Numbered from the stretch's first letter, positions 18,459 to 31,525 are shown. The stretch is 64,000 nucleotides of DNA from Erwinia psidii (GCF_003846135.1 NZ_RHHM01000015.1:1-64000); one strand, 5' to 3'. The notes: generated from the sequence alone by a model not told the origin. A program made the numbers and translations.

Positions 18459-18960
18459 AATTTGGGTCTTCAACGGTCTGTAATGTAATGAGGCAGTTTA
18501 ACCGAATTTGTGCATGGTTTGTAGCATTGAAAGGCGCGATTTTGCTGAGCAAATCCGTGCACTGTTCGCACGACATCACCGCATTCCGATCATCAGATCC
18601 GGCTACGGAGATGCCGTTGACTCACCCGCTGTCTGCTATCCGGCAAATTTTATACTTTGCTTTCTTCGTTAAAAACGGTCGCCATTTTCTTTAAATAAGT
18701 TCAGGACATTTTTAAATGCAATTTCACTCAGCGTTTTTTATTTCCGGCCACTTACACAATTTTCCCGATATAAAATCCGCCATCGGCGCGCAGCAATATA
18801 AGTGACGCTGAGGGGAATTATGCAGCCACAGGATTACAGGGGCGGATTACCATCGGCTGAGGAATAATCAGGCAGGTTGATACACTGGCAGGCCAGCGGC
18901 AAGGGTCTGTCACGCCGGAATAACCGCACGCAGAGGGTGCGGTTATTAGCGCATGGCATT
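18459..18960. other. prfB-recJ intergenic region
   Basis: 502 bp, much longer than the short gap in E. coli. It holds the prfB promoter side and, close to the recJ stop, an inverted repeat (AACCGCAC ... GTGCGGTT, about 18923-18946) that could end recJ transcription, though no long U-run follows. Short open frames here have no coding look. Nothing else was recognised. Confidence 0.45.
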
Positions 18961-20688
18961 TTACAACGGCCAGATATGATCGATGATCAGCTGAACGCTG
19001 CGATTGCCGCGAAACTCGTTAATATCCAGCTTATAGGCCAGTTCAACCTGTTTTACACCGGCATCGGGCCACTGCGAGGTATCAATATTAAACGCAATAC
19101 CATCAAGAAGCGGGCCACCGCCCAGCGGTTCTACCATCACTTTCAGATGGCGTTCCTTCAACAGCCGCTGCTGGATGAGCGTGAACTTACCGTCAAACTG
19201 CGGCTCAGGGAAAGCCTGTCCCCAGGGGCCTGCATCACGCAGCAACTCCGCCGTTGGCAACGTCAGCTCCTGCGCCAACAACTCACCATCAGACCAGATA
19301 ACCCCTTGTAACGACGCCGCGTCCAGCCATTCACCCACCAGCACGCCAAAATGCTGGCGGAACTCCTCAAACCTCGCCTCTTCCAGCGTCAGTCCGGCAG
19401 CCATAGCATGTCCGCCAAATTTGAGCATCAGTCCGGGATTAAGCGTGTCGAGCCGTTCCAACGCGTCACGCAGGTGAAACCCGGCAACTGAACGACCAGA
19501 TCCTTTCAGCATTCCTTCGCCCGCCGGGGCAAATGCGATAACCGGCCGGTGAAAACGCTCTTTCAGCCTGGAGGCCAGAATACCCACTACCCCCTGATGC
19601 CACTCCGGGTGATACATGGCGATACCTAACGGCAATGACTCACTGCTTTGCTCCAGCCGTTCACATAACGCCAGCGCCTCTGCCTGCATCCCCTGCTCAA
19701 TCTCTTTACGGGTTTGGTTCAGTGAATCCAGCTCCGCCGCCAGCATCCGTGCCTGTGCAAGATCCTCGCTGAGCAGCAGCGCCACGCCGACGGACATGTC
19801 ATCAAGTCGTCCCGCCGCATTCAGCCTCGGTCCCAGCGCAAAGCCCAGATCGTTAGCGGCCAGCTGACGGGCATCACGGTTAGCCACCTCCAGTAACGCC
19901 TTGATACCGGCACGACATTTACCTGCACGAATACGGTTCAGCCCCTGCCAGACCAGAATGCGGTTATTCATATCCAGCGGCACCACGTCGGCAACCGTGC
20001 CCAGCGCCACCAGATCGAGCAGTTCCGCCAGGTTAGGCAATGCCTCTGCACCCTGCTCGCGCAATCTGGCACGCAGGGCCAGCATCAGATAAAAAGCCAC
20101 GCCGACGCCAGCCAGAGAACGGGAAGGAAAAGCACAATCGTTCAGATTTGGATTAACGATAGCATCTGCATCAGGCAGCGTTTCACCGGGCAGGTGATGA
20201 TCGGTAATCACCACGGCAATCCCTTTTTCATGCGCCAGGCTGACGCCCGCATGGGAAGATATGCCGTTATCCACGGTGACAATCAGCTGTGCACCACGGG
20301 CAGCGGCCTGCTCCACCACTTCCGGGCTGAGACCATAACCATCATCGAAACGATTAGGCACCAGATATTTGACGTTGTGCCCGCCCATCGCGCGCAATGC
20401 CAGCACCGCCAGCGCGGTACTGGTTGCGCCGTCTGCGTCAAAATCACCGACGACCATCATGCAATGGTTGGCAGTAATGGCCTGATGCAAAATTTCTGCT
20501 GCGCGTTCAATACCGTTCAGGGAATGGAACGGATGCAGGTTTCTTACCCCGCGATCCAGTTCAGTTTCCTGCCGGATGCCGCGATAAAGATACAGGCGGC
20601 GGAGCAAAGGATGAAGATGGTCAGAAAGCGAACAGTCTTCCACTGCCTCCCGGCGGCGAAGTTCGGTTTTAGCGTTCAATTCGATCAA
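18961..20688 (-). CDS. recJ: Single-strand-specific 5'-3' exonuclease RecJ
   Basis: 575 residues (E. coli 577). DHH-family motifs are present: VVGDFDADGATSTAL (motif I), VTVDNGISS, ITDHHLPG (motif III) and the C-terminal GGHAMAAGL DHHA1 signature. It degrades single-stranded DNA in recombination, mismatch and base-excision repair. No ATG is available: the frame opens with TTG at 20688, whose T-T-G-A overlaps the dsbC stop; a second TTG at 20679 aligns better with the E. coli start. The overlap implies translational coupling with dsbC. Confidence 0.95.
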   Translation of the reverse strand: MIELNAKTELRRREAVEDCSLSDHLHPLLRRLYLYRGIRQETELDRGVRNLHPFHSLNGIERAAEILHQAITANHCMMVVGDFDADGATSTALAVLALRAMGGHNVKYLVPNRFDDGYGLSPEVVEQAAARGAQLIVTVDNGISSHAGVSLAHEKGIAVVITDHHLPGETLPDADAIVNPNLNDCAFPSRSLAGVGVAFYLMLALRARLREQGAEALPNLAELLDLVALGTVADVVPLDMNNRILVWQGLNRIRAGKCRAGIKALLEVANRDARQLAANDLGFALGPRLNAAGRLDDMSVGVALLLSEDLAQARMLAAELDSLNQTRKEIEQGMQAEALALCERLEQSSESLPLGIAMYHPEWHQGVVGILASRLKERFHRPVIAFAPAGEGMLKGSGRSVAGFHLRDALERLDTLNPGLMLKFGGHAMAAGLTLEEARFEEFRQHFGVLVGEWLDAASLQGVIWSDGELLAQELTLPTAELLRDAGPWGQAFPEPQFDGKFTLIQQRLLKERHLKVMVEPLGGGPLLDGIAFNIDTSQWPDAGVKQVELAYKLDINEFRGNRSVQLIIDHIWPL

Positions 20689-21389
20689 CCACGCTTCTGG
20701 CTGTCAAGCATCTGCTTCATTTCCTGAGGACCCTGGTAGCCAGGGATAACCATGCCATTCTGTAACAGGATCGCCGGCGTCCCCTGAATACCGTAAAGCA
20801 CCCCCAACTGGTATTGTTTGGCAAGATCGATTTTGCAGTCTGCCTTCGATACGGCCTCACCTTTCATTGCCGCATCGAAGGCTTTCTTGCGATCCGCCAC
20901 GCACCAGATGGACTTCATCTCTTTGGCAACCTGGCCATTCATCCCTTCACGCGGGAAAGCAAGGTAACGCACGGTGATACCCAACGCGTTGTAATCCGCC
21001 ATCTGCGAGTGCAGCTTATGACAGTAGCCACAGGTGATGTCGGTAAATACCGTAATGACATGCTGTTCTTTCGGCGCTTTGTAAATGATCATCTCATCGC
21101 GCAGCGCATCGACTTTTTTCTCAAGCAGTTTGTTAGTGACGTTGACTGGCTGCCCGGCGGCGCTCACATCGTACAGCGGCCCCTGGATAAATTGTTTGCC
21201 GTCTTCAGTGATGTACAGCACGCCGCTTTCAGTCAGAACGGTTTTCATGCCTGGCAACGTGGAGGGCTGAATATCAATCTGTTGCAGACCCAGCCTCGCC
21301 AGCGACTGGCGGATAGCCGTATCATCAGCATGTGCAAAACCAGTGACGGTGGTGATCAGCAGAGAAAGTAAAAGGTGACGCTTGTTCAT
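20685..21389 (-). CDS. dsbC: Periplasmic disulfide isomerase DsbC
   Basis: 234 residues. The signal peptide ends at GFAHA. The N-terminal dimerisation domain (SLARLGLQQIDIQPSTLPGMK) is followed by a thioredoxin-fold domain with the active-site pair CGYC in DITCGYCHKLHSQM and the cis-Pro loop IQGTPAI. A second Cys pair (SIWCVADR, KADCKID) matches the structural disulfide. It reshuffles wrong disulfides in the periplasm with DsbD as reductant. It lies ten bases behind xerD and overlaps recJ, the conserved xerD-dsbC-recJ cluster. Confidence 0.97.
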   Translation of the reverse strand: MNKRHLLLSLLITTVTGFAHADDTAIRQSLARLGLQQIDIQPSTLPGMKTVLTESGVLYITEDGKQFIQGPLYDVSAAGQPVNVTNKLLEKKVDALRDEMIIYKAPKEQHVITVFTDITCGYCHKLHSQMADYNALGITVRYLAFPREGMNGQVAKEMKSIWCVADRKKAFDAAMKGEAVSKADCKIDLAKQYQLGVLYGIQGTPAILLQNGMVIPGYQGPQEMKQMLDSQKRG

Positions 21390-21399
21390 TTAATGTCCT

Positions 21400-22326
21400 T
21401 TAAGCCTCATTATCAGGCTGTTTGTCTTCACGCCGGGCGCGAGGGTGATGCTGTTGATGCAACTGACGCAAACGCGCTGTCGCGACATGCGTGTAGATCT
21501 GCGTGGTCGACAGGTCACTGTGTCCAAGCAGCATCTGTACGACACGGAGATCGGCACCGTGGTTCAGCAAATGAGTGGCAAATGCATGTCGCAATACATG
21601 TGGAGACAGCTTCTCGCTGTCGATCCCTGCCAGTGTGGCGTAATGTTTAATACGATGCCAGAAAGTTTGACGCGTCATCTGTTGCGCCCGATTACTGGGG
21701 AACAGCACATCGAGGGTTTGCCCATTAAGTAACCACGGACGGCCATACTCAATAAACTGCTCAAGCCAGTAAATAGCTTCTTCCCCCAGCGGCACCAGCC
21801 GCTCCTTGTTACCTTTTCCTGTCACACGCACGACACCCTGCCGCAGGCTGAGATTATTGAAGGTCAGACTGACCAGTTCCGTCACGCGAAGACCGGTGGC
21901 ATATAACAACTCCAGCATGGCTTTATCGCGTAGCTCAACAGGTTGTTCCGTTCCCGGCGCCTGCAACAGACGCTCAATTTGCGCTTCACTGAGGTCCTTC
22001 GGCAACCGCTGCGGCAGTTTTGGAGAAGCCAGCACCGCACTGGGATCGTCCTCACGCAGCTTTTCACGGTAGAGGTACTGAAACAGACGACGCATGGCAC
22101 TGAGCAGCCGTGCAGAACTGGTCGCTTTGTAGCCTCCTTCAAGCCTTTCGGCCAGAAAGCCCTGCAATTCAGCTGACGTTACCTGCAATAAATCAAGGTT
22201 GTGATGAGCCAGCCAGTCTGCCAGTAACCTCAGGTCGATCCGATAGGAAGCCAGCGTATTTTCCGCCAGATTTCGCTCCAGCCATATTGCGTCAAGAAAC
22301 TGCTCTATCAGGTTGCAGTCCTGCAC
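21400..22326 (-). CDS. xerD: Tyrosine recombinase XerD
   Basis: 308 residues, about ten longer than E. coli XerD because of a charged C-terminal tail ([10 protein letters not shown]). The start is GTG (22326) behind GGAGG. An N-terminal core-binding domain is followed by the catalytic domain with Arg in [10 protein letters not shown], Lys in [12 protein letters not shown], HxxR in [12 protein letters not shown], His in [11 protein letters not shown] and the nucleophile Tyr in IYTH. With XerC and FtsK it resolves chromosome dimers at dif. It heads the operon with dsbC and recJ and is divergent from fldB. Confidence 0.96.
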   Translation of the reverse strand: MQDCNLIEQFLDAIWLERNLAENTLASYRIDLRLLADWLAHHNLDLLQVTSAELQGFLAERLEGGYKATSSARLLSAMRRLFQYLYREKLREDDPSAVLASPKLPQRLPKDLSEAQIERLLQAPGTEQPVELRDKAMLELLYATGLRVTELVSLTFNNLSLRQGVVRVTGKGNKERLVPLGEEAIYWLEQFIEYGRPWLLNGQTLDVLFPSNRAQQMTRQTFWHRIKHYATLAGIDSEKLSPHVLRHAFATHLLNHGADLRVVQMLLGHSDLSTTQIYTHVATARLRQLHQQHHPRARREDKQPDNEA

Positions 22327-22423
22327 ATCGCCTCCTCATTACGCCGATGCTGGCGACACCCCGCCAGGGTTCAATTCTGATATAATCCGCGCCATTGCAC
22401 CACGAACATTGAGCTTACCAGAA

Positions 22424-22942
22424 ATGAATATTGGCCTTTTTTACGGTTCAAGCACCTGCTATACCGAAATGGCAGCAGAGAAAATCCGCGATTTTATCGG
22501 TGAGGATCTCGTTACCCTACACAATCTGAAAGACGATGCTCCCGAACTGATGGAACAGTATGACATGTTGATTCTGGGTATTCCCACCTGGGATTTTGGC
22601 GAGTTGCAGGAAGACTGGGAAGCCATCTGGCACAAACTGCCATCGCTTAATCTACGCGACAAGGTGGTCGCGCTTTACGGTATGGGTGATCAGGCAGATT
22701 ACAGCGAATGGTTTCTTGATGCGCTTGGCATGTTGCATGACATTCTGGTTCCGCTGGCAGTGAAATTCGTTGGCTACTGGCCAAAGGAGGGCTATCAGTT
22801 CACCAGCAAAAAACCACTTACGTCGGATGGCAGCCAGTTTGTTGGCCTTGCCCTGGATGACGTCAATCAGTTTGACGCTACCGATGAGCGCATCGCACAG
22901 TGGTGTGAACAGATTCTGACCGAGATGGCCGACTTACTCTGA
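22424..22942 (+). CDS. fldB: Flavodoxin 2 FldB
   Basis: 172 residues from the ATG at 22424 ([19 protein letters not shown]). The FMN phosphate loop is [11 protein letters not shown], and the aromatic flavin-stacking segments ([14 protein letters not shown] and [18 protein letters not shown]) are present. It is an electron-transfer protein of the cytoplasm, SoxS-regulated in E. coli. Divergent from xerD, as in E. coli, which separates it from fldA. Confidence 0.94.
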   Translation: MNIGLFYGSSTCYTEMAAEKIRDFIGEDLVTLHNLKDDAPELMEQYDMLILGIPTWDFGELQEDWEAIWHKLPSLNLRDKVVALYGMGDQADYSEWFLDALGMLHDILVPLAVKFVGYWPKEGYQFTSKKPLTSDGSQFVGLALDDVNQFDATDERIAQWCEQILTEMADLL

Positions 22943-23106
22943 CAGGTAAAAAAGCCGTCTGCCTGCACTGTTGACATCGCAAAGAAAAACCGTACGCCGG
23001 GTATCTGTCCGGCGCGTAGGCAACAAATTCAACCGGGTTTTGAGCTGACCGGCAGAATATCCACGGTGGGTCAGTTGGGTGCCATACGCCGACGTCTTCG
23101 GCGTTA

Positions 23107-23514
23107 TCAGGCACGCCGGGCAGGACGGAGCAGCTGCTTTCGCAGTGAGCGCCACGCTTCCCCGGACATACTGTCACACAGCAGCCACAATTTTTCCCGC
23201 TCCCCGTTTGCAGAACGCAGCGTTAGCAGAATCGCCTGACGGGTTATCCACGGACGCCCGGATATCTGCCAACGTCTCTGCCGCCATTGCAACTGTCGCC
23301 CCTCGAAAAGTGCGATTTCTCCTTCACGGCTGCCTATTCGCCGTTGACTGCGTACACACTCCAATACCACCAGCGTCAGTAGTAGCATCCATACAACCGT
23401 ATAACTGGCAGGCCAGGGTGCCAGTAGCAAAATCAGGATCACCATGCCGTGCAGCAGCAGGGAAACCCACTGCGCTCGCCATGAAATCCGCAGATCACAG
23501 TGCCACAGGGCCAC
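23107..23514 (-). CDS. ygfX: YgfX (CptA) inner-membrane protein
   Basis: 135 residues from GTG at 23514, matching the E. coli start (VLW.xDLRxSWRAQW). Two membrane helices (about 15-50) are followed by a cytoplasmic part. In E. coli YgfX (CptA) was proposed as a toxin affecting FtsZ/MreB, paired with CptB/SdhE, although SdhE is now known mainly as the flavinylation factor. The gene overlaps the end of sdhE by 20 bases, so the two are coupled. Confidence 0.88.
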   Translation of the reverse strand: MALWHCDLRISWRAQWVSLLLHGMVILILLLAPWPASYTVVWMLLLTLVVLECVRSQRRIGSREGEIALFEGRQLQWRQRRWQISGRPWITRQAILLTLRSANGEREKLWLLCDSMSGEAWRSLRKQLLRPARRA

Positions 23515-23761
23515 GTTGCTTATTTCGCTGCTGAATCAGATGCACCATACGCTTCAGTTCAGCATCTGGTGGCTCGCCGTGGTTCATCAGCCAGTTGAAA
23601 AGATCGGGATCATCATTTTCCAGCAGGCGGACAAAGATGTGTTTATCACTGTCACTCAGTGAATCATACTCATACTCGAAAAACGGCATGATTGAGATAT
23701 CCAGTTCACGCATGCCACGACGGCAGGCCCAGTGAACGCGGGCTTTATTGCTGATATCCAT
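23495..23761 (-). CDS. sdhE: Succinate dehydrogenase flavinylation factor SdhE
   Basis: 88 residues from the ATG at 23761 ([20 protein letters not shown]), the same length as E. coli SdhE; two earlier in-frame codons add only three residues. The RGxxE motif ([11 protein letters not shown]) essential for covalent FAD attachment to SdhA and FrdA is intact, followed by the five-helix domain ([18 protein letters not shown]). Cytoplasmic. Upstream of and overlapping ygfX; divergent from ygfZ. Confidence 0.95.
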   Translation of the reverse strand: MDISNKARVHWACRRGMRELDISIMPFFEYEYDSLSDSDKHIFVRLLENDDPDLFNWLMNHGEPPDAELKRMVHLIQQRNKQRGPVAL

Positions 23762-23975
23762 TTTATCCATCGTCAGTCAGTCAAACATGCAGAGCAGTGT
23801 ATCGCGTTTTAGCGGGAAGTTGATGCAGCAATTTTCAGCTTACGAGCCGCTTCGCAAAGCAGTGGTGCAATAACAGGGAGATCACAGGTTTTGTGCCTCA
23901 TTTCCCGAAAAGCGGTTGCAAAGCCGGTCGGCTCTTTTAACATGACGGGAGGTTTATTTTATTCAGGAAGACATT

Positions 23976-24956
23976 ATGCCGACTTTCCCTTTTTTGCCTC
24001 GTCAACCGGTGGCATCATCACGTCTGCCACTTACGCTTGTCTCACTGGAAGAGTGGGCGCTGGTTAACGTTACCGGCGCTGACCGTATCAGCTATCTCCA
24101 GGGACAGGTGACGCTGGATGTTGCCGCTCTGGATGCAGCTAATCACCTGCCAGCGGCACATTGCGACGCCAAAGGTAAAATGTGGAGCAATCTGCGTCTG
24201 TTTCATCGTGGTGAAGGGCTGTCTTATCTGGTACGACGCAGTCTGCGCGATACACAAATTACCGAACTGAAAAAATATGCCGTGTTTTCTAAAGTCAGTA
24301 TTACCGCCGACGACGAAGCAGTACTGCTTGGCATCGCCGGCTTACAGGCACGTTCTGCTTTAGCCCACTTTTTCAACACGCTGCCGGATGCGGACAATCC
24401 AGTCATACAGCATGAGAAAACCTCTCTGCTGTGGTTTGCCCTGCCAGCCGAACGCTTCCTGGTTGTCACCAGCAGTGATAAGGCGTCAGCTCTCTGTGCG
24501 GTGCTGGAAGGCCAGGCACAGCTGACCGACAGCTCACAGTGGCTGGCAATGGATATTGAAGCGGGTTTCCCGGTCATTGATGACGTCAACAGCTGCCAGT
24601 TAATTCCACAGGCCACCAATCTTCAGGCGCTGGATGCCATCAGTTTCAGGAAAGGCTGTTACACCGGCCAGGAGATGGTTGCCCGTGCGAAATTCCGCGG
24701 TGCCAACAAGCGGGCGCTCTACTGGCTGGCTGGAGTCGCCAGTCGTCTCCCTGCGGCCAGCGATGCGCTGGAGATAAAACTGGGTGATAACTGGCGTCGC
24801 ACCGGAACCGTTCTGGCAGCCTGCACGCTTGATAATGGTGACGCGTGGGTACAGGTGGTGCTGAATAATGATTTGCAACCGGACAGCGAACTGCGCGTAC
24901 AGGGTGATGAAGGCGGCAAACTCACCATCCGGCCGCTGCCCTACGAGTTAACCTGA
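23976..24956 (+). CDS. ygfZ: Folate-binding Fe-S cluster protein YgfZ
   Basis: 326 residues. It is a GcvT-like fold protein that uses tetrahydrofolate to help assemble or repair certain Fe-S enzymes such as MiaB. The invariant K-G-C-x-T-G-Q-E signature is seen in [20 protein letters not shown] near residue 228, with its essential Cys. The N-terminal part has [11 protein letters not shown]. Divergent from sdhE, as in E. coli. The start follows AGGAAG. Confidence 0.95.
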   Translation: MPTFPFLPRQPVASSRLPLTLVSLEEWALVNVTGADRISYLQGQVTLDVAALDAANHLPAAHCDAKGKMWSNLRLFHRGEGLSYLVRRSLRDTQITELKKYAVFSKVSITADDEAVLLGIAGLQARSALAHFFNTLPDADNPVIQHEKTSLLWFALPAERFLVVTSSDKASALCAVLEGQAQLTDSSQWLAMDIEAGFPVIDDVNSCQLIPQATNLQALDAISFRKGCYTGQEMVARAKFRGANKRALYWLAGVASRLPAASDALEIKLGDNWRRTGTVLAACTLDNGDAWVQVVLNNDLQPDSELRVQGDEGGKLTIRPLPYELT

Positions 24957-25038
24957 TGAGGCGGTCAGTGCCGCACAGCCTGATAAAACAGTCTCCGTAA
25001 AGAAGATGCTGGCGGCGGACAAAAACGCCACGGGCCTT

Positions 25039-25064
25039 GGTTCGCGCCGTCAATGGCGCGAACC
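25039..25064. terminator. Inverted repeat between ygfZ and trhA
   Basis: GGTTCGCGCC and GGCGCGAACC flank a six-base loop, a perfect 10-bp stem between the convergent ygfZ and trhA genes. There is no clear U-tract on either strand, so a terminator role is plausible but not certain. Confidence 0.5.
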
Positions 25065-25128
25065 GCCACGCCAGGTTTCCGCTCACCACACTCTCTGCCG
25101 TGTGCGTTGGGATGAAAAACCACGGGCG

Positions 25129-25782
25129 TCATGAGATATAGAAATAAATTGACAGGAAATGGCAGATACTGCCGCCCAGCACAAACCCATGCCAGATAGC
25201 ATGGTTGTACGGGATGCGGTTCGACAAATAGAAGAACACCCCCAGCGAATAAATCACCCCACCCGCCGCCAGCAGCCAGACCCCGCCCGGCGAAAGTTTG
25301 ATTGCCAGTTGATAAATCACAATCAGCGACAGCCAGCCCATCAGCAGATAGGTTATCACCGACAGCGCCTCAAAACGGTGAACAAACGCCAGTTTGAACA
25401 CTACCCCAATTAACGCCAGACTCCAGATAACCACCATCAGGCCATGTGCCAGCGAAGAATTTAGCCCGACGAGTAAGAAAGGAGTGTAAGTGCCCGCTAT
25501 CAAAATATAAATAGCGCAATGGTCGAGCTTTTTCAGCCAGTATTTCGCCCGCGGGTGCGGAATCGCATGATAAAGGGTGGACGCCAGAAACAGCAGGATC
25601 ATGCTACCGCCATACAGGCTGTAGCTGGTGATAGCCAGGGGGCCAGCCTGGCTGTTGACCGCCTGGTTCAGCAACAGCAGCAGCCCGACAATACCAAAAA
25701 TAAAGCCGATACCGTGGCTGATGCTGTTTGCCACTTCCTCGGCCAGCGAATAGTCGTGTGCTAATAACGTTTTATTAGTCAT
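25129..25782 (-). CDS. trhA: Hemolysin III/TrhA-family membrane protein
   Basis: 217 residues with seven membrane helices, a PAQR/hemolysin III fold. Conserved metal-site residues are visible: NSISHGIG (helix 1), STLYHAIPH (helix 2) and the C-terminal [17 protein letters not shown]. coli TrhA (YqfA) helps control membrane-energy balance during unsaturated fatty-acid metabolism. Start preceded by GGGAG. In E. coli it is followed by yqfB and bglA; here yqfB is absent and a regulator/PTS pair lies between. Confidence 0.9.
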   Translation of the reverse strand: MTNKTLLAHDYSLAEEVANSISHGIGFIFGIVGLLLLLNQAVNSQAGPLAITSYSLYGGSMILLFLASTLYHAIPHPRAKYWLKKLDHCAIYILIAGTYTPFLLVGLNSSLAHGLMVVIWSLALIGVVFKLAFVHRFEALSVITYLLMGWLSLIVIYQLAIKLSPGGVWLLAAGGVIYSLGVFFYLSNRIPYNHAIWHGFVLGGSICHFLSIYFYIS

Positions 25783-26080
25783 AACAATTACTCCCTGGAA
25801 TGAAACGGACGTGTCTGAGGCCAGTTGGTATCAGCGTTCAGCACTAATGTAATATCGGCCAGCCCGCGCAAAAATTGAGCGGTGTAAGAGTAACTGAGAA
25901 CAATTTCAGAGTACACATGTAAGCTAAAAATAAACTGTGAACGCCTGTAACATAAACAGCCTAAAATCAGAGGGTGAACTGGTTTCGTAAAGACGCCACT
26001 GCGACCTGCATGAGTAAAACGCCTGCCTGACAGTAAAAAAATCTGCTAAAGTAGCGATTCCACGCAATTCGAGCACCGCT

Positions 26081-26799
26081 ATGTTTAGCCATAATACCCC
26101 TGCCACCTTCAACGCACTGGAATTACAGATCTACCATTACGCAATAAAAAAACCGTGACAAGATCATGTATATGACTATTCGCGAACTGGCCGATGCGTC
26201 AGCGGTTTCGACCACAACCGCGTTACGTTTTTGCAAAAAGATGCACTGCGATGGCTATTCAGAATTTCGTATCCGCTTTAAATTATATCTTGAGCAGGAA
26301 CAGCCATTGCCGGGCCAGTCCGGTATCAGTGAAATCGTAAAAGCATTAATAATGCTGAGTTCGAAACGTTAATAGCGGAAGCGGTAAAACATCTGGTTAA
26401 AGCGGAACGTATCATATTTGTTGGAGCGGGAACGTCCGGGACGCTGGGGAAATATGGCGCACGTTTTTTTCTAACGTTGGAAAATTCAGCAACCATATTG
26501 ACGATCCTTAATATCCGGTTAACAGTGATATGTATAAATACGTCGTCGCGGTTACCTTATCTGTCCCAGGCGAAACACCGGAAATACTACGTCTGGCCAC
26601 GCCATTTAACCTGCATCACTGCCAGGTGATATCAATCACCGATAATGATAACTCTTCGCTGGCTCGCATAGCCGACTTTAATCTGTCTTACCATATGCCA
26701 CAGTTGCGTATGGCCGGGGTATATGACGTCACGACCCAGTTGCCGGTAATTTATATTCTGGAAACGATTGGTCGTCAACTGGCCAGACAGCTGAAATAA
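26081..26799 (+). pseudogene. RpiR-type regulator (HTH + SIS), broken
   Basis: Pieces of one RpiR-family protein lie in different frames: an opening segment from ATG 26081 (FNALELQIYHYAIKKP) ending in a stop near 26157; the helix-turn-helix in a second frame (YMTIRELADASAVSTTTALRFCKK) to about 26345; the first half of the SIS domain in a third (IIFVGAGTSGTLGKYGARFF); and the end (VVAVTLSVPGETPEIL ... ILETIGRQLARQLK) from about 26530 to the stop at 26799. At least three frame changes make it non-functional unless they are sequencing errors. It lies upstream of the PTS genes and bglA, so it probably once regulated beta-glucoside uptake. Confidence 0.8.
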
Positions 26800-26952
26800 A
26801 AAAACAATCTGTTTTTTCAATGTGACAAATCACCTGCCTGTGAATTTATTATATCGTGACATTCTTCGCCACCTTGCTACACTTGCGATAATAATAAAGA
26901 ACATTCCAGAAGTTTCTCCCTCCGAAATTAATGAACCCTGGCAAGGAGTAAC

Positions 26953-27181
26953 ATGGCTCTGAATTACGATAAGGTTGCTGAAGATATTATTCGCTTTGTT
27001 GGTGGCAATGATAACGTGATCAATGTCACGCATTGTGCCACAAGACTGCGCTTTATTTTAAAAAACACGATAGCGTTAATAAAGAACAGGTAAAAAGAGT
27101 AAAAGGCGCTATTACTGTAATTGAGGCGGGTGGTCAGTTACAGGTGGTGATTGGCAACCACGTCGGCGAGGCCAGGCAGTA
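26953..27181 (+). pseudogene. PTS IIB domain of a beta-glucoside EIIBC, frameshifted
   Basis: It starts with ATG 26953 behind AAGGAG. MALNYDKVAEDIIRFVGGND and NVTHCATRLRFIL form the IIB domain with the phosphorylated Cys in THCATRLRF. Within a run of six A at about 27060 the frame breaks; the continuation (VNKEQVKRVKGAITVIEAGG, QLQVVIGNHVGEA) is in another frame. A further one-base loss at CAGTAATG (27179) separates it from the IIC domain that follows immediately. A normal family member is one fused IIB-IIC chain. Confidence 0.8.
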
Positions 27182-29942
<2,761 letters not shown>

Positions 29943-30006
29943 AACGAAGCCAGCGCGTTCAGTTACCGCTGGCATGCATTAACGCCTACCCTGGATAAAC
30001 GATCGG

Positions 30007-30032
30007 AAAAAAGGTCGCCATTTAAGGCGACC
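30007..30032 (-). terminator. Rho-independent terminator of ygfF
   Basis: On the minus strand GGTCGCC-TTAAAT-GGCGACC is followed by six T, just past the ygfF stop. Confidence 0.8.
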
Positions 30033-30069
30033 GATACACCTGACCGATGGTGCCGCTTTTATTGCGATT

Positions 30070-30813
30070 TTAACGCCCACCGGCCGCATCGATAAAAGTA
30101 CCGGTGACGTAAGAAGCTGCTTCACTCAGCAGCCAGCTGATAGCCTGAGCGATCTCTTCCGGCTGACCGCCGCGCTGCATCGGAATAGCCGGCGCAACCC
30201 GATCAACCCTGCCCGGCTCACCGCCGTCGGCATGTATCCCGGTGTAGATAAAACCGGGCCGCACACCATTCACCCGAATACCCAGTGCTGCCACTTCCAG
30301 CGATAACCCTCTGGTCAGGGTATCCATCGCGCCTTTAGAGGCAGCATAATCCACGTACTCTCCAGGCGCACCAATACGGGCAGCAGCAGAGGACACATTA
30401 ACGATAGCCCCACCCTGGCCACCATGATGGTGCCCCATCCTTTTAACCGCCTCGCGACAGCACAGGAAAGGCCCGGTAACATTGGTGGCGAACACCCGGT
30501 TAATCCGCTCTGCCGTCAGTTGCTCAACCGCTGACTGCTGAAACAGGATCCCGGCATTGTTCACCAGCCCGCTCAGTGTTCCCGGCAGGCTGTCGATCTG
30601 CCGGAACATCGCCAGTACCTGGTCTTCATCAGCAATATCCGCCTGCAGAATAAATGCCTGACCGCGTTGCTGATGTATAAGCTTTACGACCTCTTCCGCG
30701 GCTTCCCTGTTTTGATGATAATTCACCGCCACACAGTATCCCTGACGGGCCAGCAACATACTGGTTGCACGTCCAATACCCCGGCTGCCACCGGTTACTA
30801 ATGCGATTTTCAT
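30070..30813 (-). CDS. ygfF: Short-chain dehydrogenase YgfF
   Basis: 247 residues from the ATG at 30813, equal to E. coli YgfF. A GTG at 30825 in frame is an alternative and is better spaced from the GGAGG upstream. NAD(P)-binding TGGSRGIG is at residues 8-15, NNAG mid-protein, and the catalytic Ser in VNVSSAAAR and Tyr/Lys in YVDYAASKG. It is an oxidoreductase of unknown natural substrate; E. coli YgfF has reported glucose dehydrogenase-like activity. A dead IS200-type element lies directly upstream, so its promoter region is not the ancestral one. Confidence 0.9.
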   Translation of the reverse strand: MKIALVTGGSRGIGRATSMLLARQGYCVAVNYHQNREAAEEVVKLIHQQRGQAFILQADIADEDQVLAMFRQIDSLPGTLSGLVNNAGILFQQSAVEQLTAERINRVFATNVTGPFLCCREAVKRMGHHHGGQGGAIVNVSSAAARIGAPGEYVDYAASKGAMDTLTRGLSLEVAALGIRVNGVRPGFIYTGIHADGGEPGRVDRVAPAIPMQRGGQPEEIAQAISWLLSEAASYVTGTFIDAAGGR

Positions 30814-30832
30814 CTGCCGCTCCACAATAAAT

Positions 30833-31511
30833 ATCCTCCGGCATAGCCGGAGGTTTTTCAGGTGCGCCTGTAAGGCCCTGTTACCAGCAGCGTCCTAACA
30901 GGCGCATACGATCGACATTTGCATCAGACTTCGTTACTTACGGCCCGTAAACGGGCTGCCCGGATAAGGGAGCGATAGCTGCTCTCCCATTTTATCCTCT
31001 TCAGGCTGGTGCTTTATGTATTCCTGTATCTTCACCGTGTTCTTGCCAACCGTTTCCACATAGTAGCCCTGGCACCAGAACTCCCTGCTGCGGTATTTGA
31101 ATTTCAGATCACCAGGCTGCTCATACAGCATAAGGCTGCTCTTTCCTTTCAGATATCCTATCGAACCCGACACACTTATTTTCGGCAAGCATATGGATAT
31201 GATCTGCGCTGCATTCAGCTTTCAGGATACGCACGTTTTCCACTCGCACAGCTTTCTTAAGATGCTACCTGTCGCCAGACGTTTCTCAGCGCAGAAGGCC
31301 TGTCTTCGGTATTTTGGCGCAAAAACTATGTGATATTTACAGTTCCATCGGGTAGGCGCTAAGCTCTTTTCGTCCCCCATTGGGACCCCCTTTGATTTCC
31401 TGTTGAACTTTTGCAGTTGCCAGAGCGCAAGATGTTTTAACAAATCAAAAGGGGTTTTAATAACTGGCTTAAAGCTGAAAGCTTTTCTGAACCCCCAGCC
31501 TGGCTGGAGGG
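30833..31511 (-). mobile_element. Degenerate IS200/IS605-family element
   Basis: Extent is set by two hairpins: CCCCCAGCC-T-GGCTGGAGGG (31492-31511), the left-end hairpin typical of IS200, and CCTCCGGC-ATA-GCCGGAGG followed by T's (about 30834-30853) on the other side. Between them lies a broken TnpA. It sits between the gcvP terminator and ygfF. Confidence 0.75.
30934..31380 (-). pseudogene. IS200 TnpA transposase, broken
   Basis: From ATG 31380 the N-terminal part (MGDEKSLAPTRWNCKYHIVF) is Y1/HUH transposase-like. The frame breaks after LRKLCEW (about 31250); the HUH segment (ADHIHML) is in another frame; a small deletion follows; then the C-terminal part (YLKGKSSLMLYEQ ... VKIQEYIKHQ with the catalytic Tyr region, ending PFTGRK) runs to the stop at 30934. 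At least two lesions inactivate it. Confidence 0.85.
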
Positions 31512-31525
31512 AGCCATAGACAATA

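Noticed and set aside
18488..18694. 68-codon frame between prfB and recJ
   Set aside because: No ribosome binding site, no similarity and no coding-like composition.
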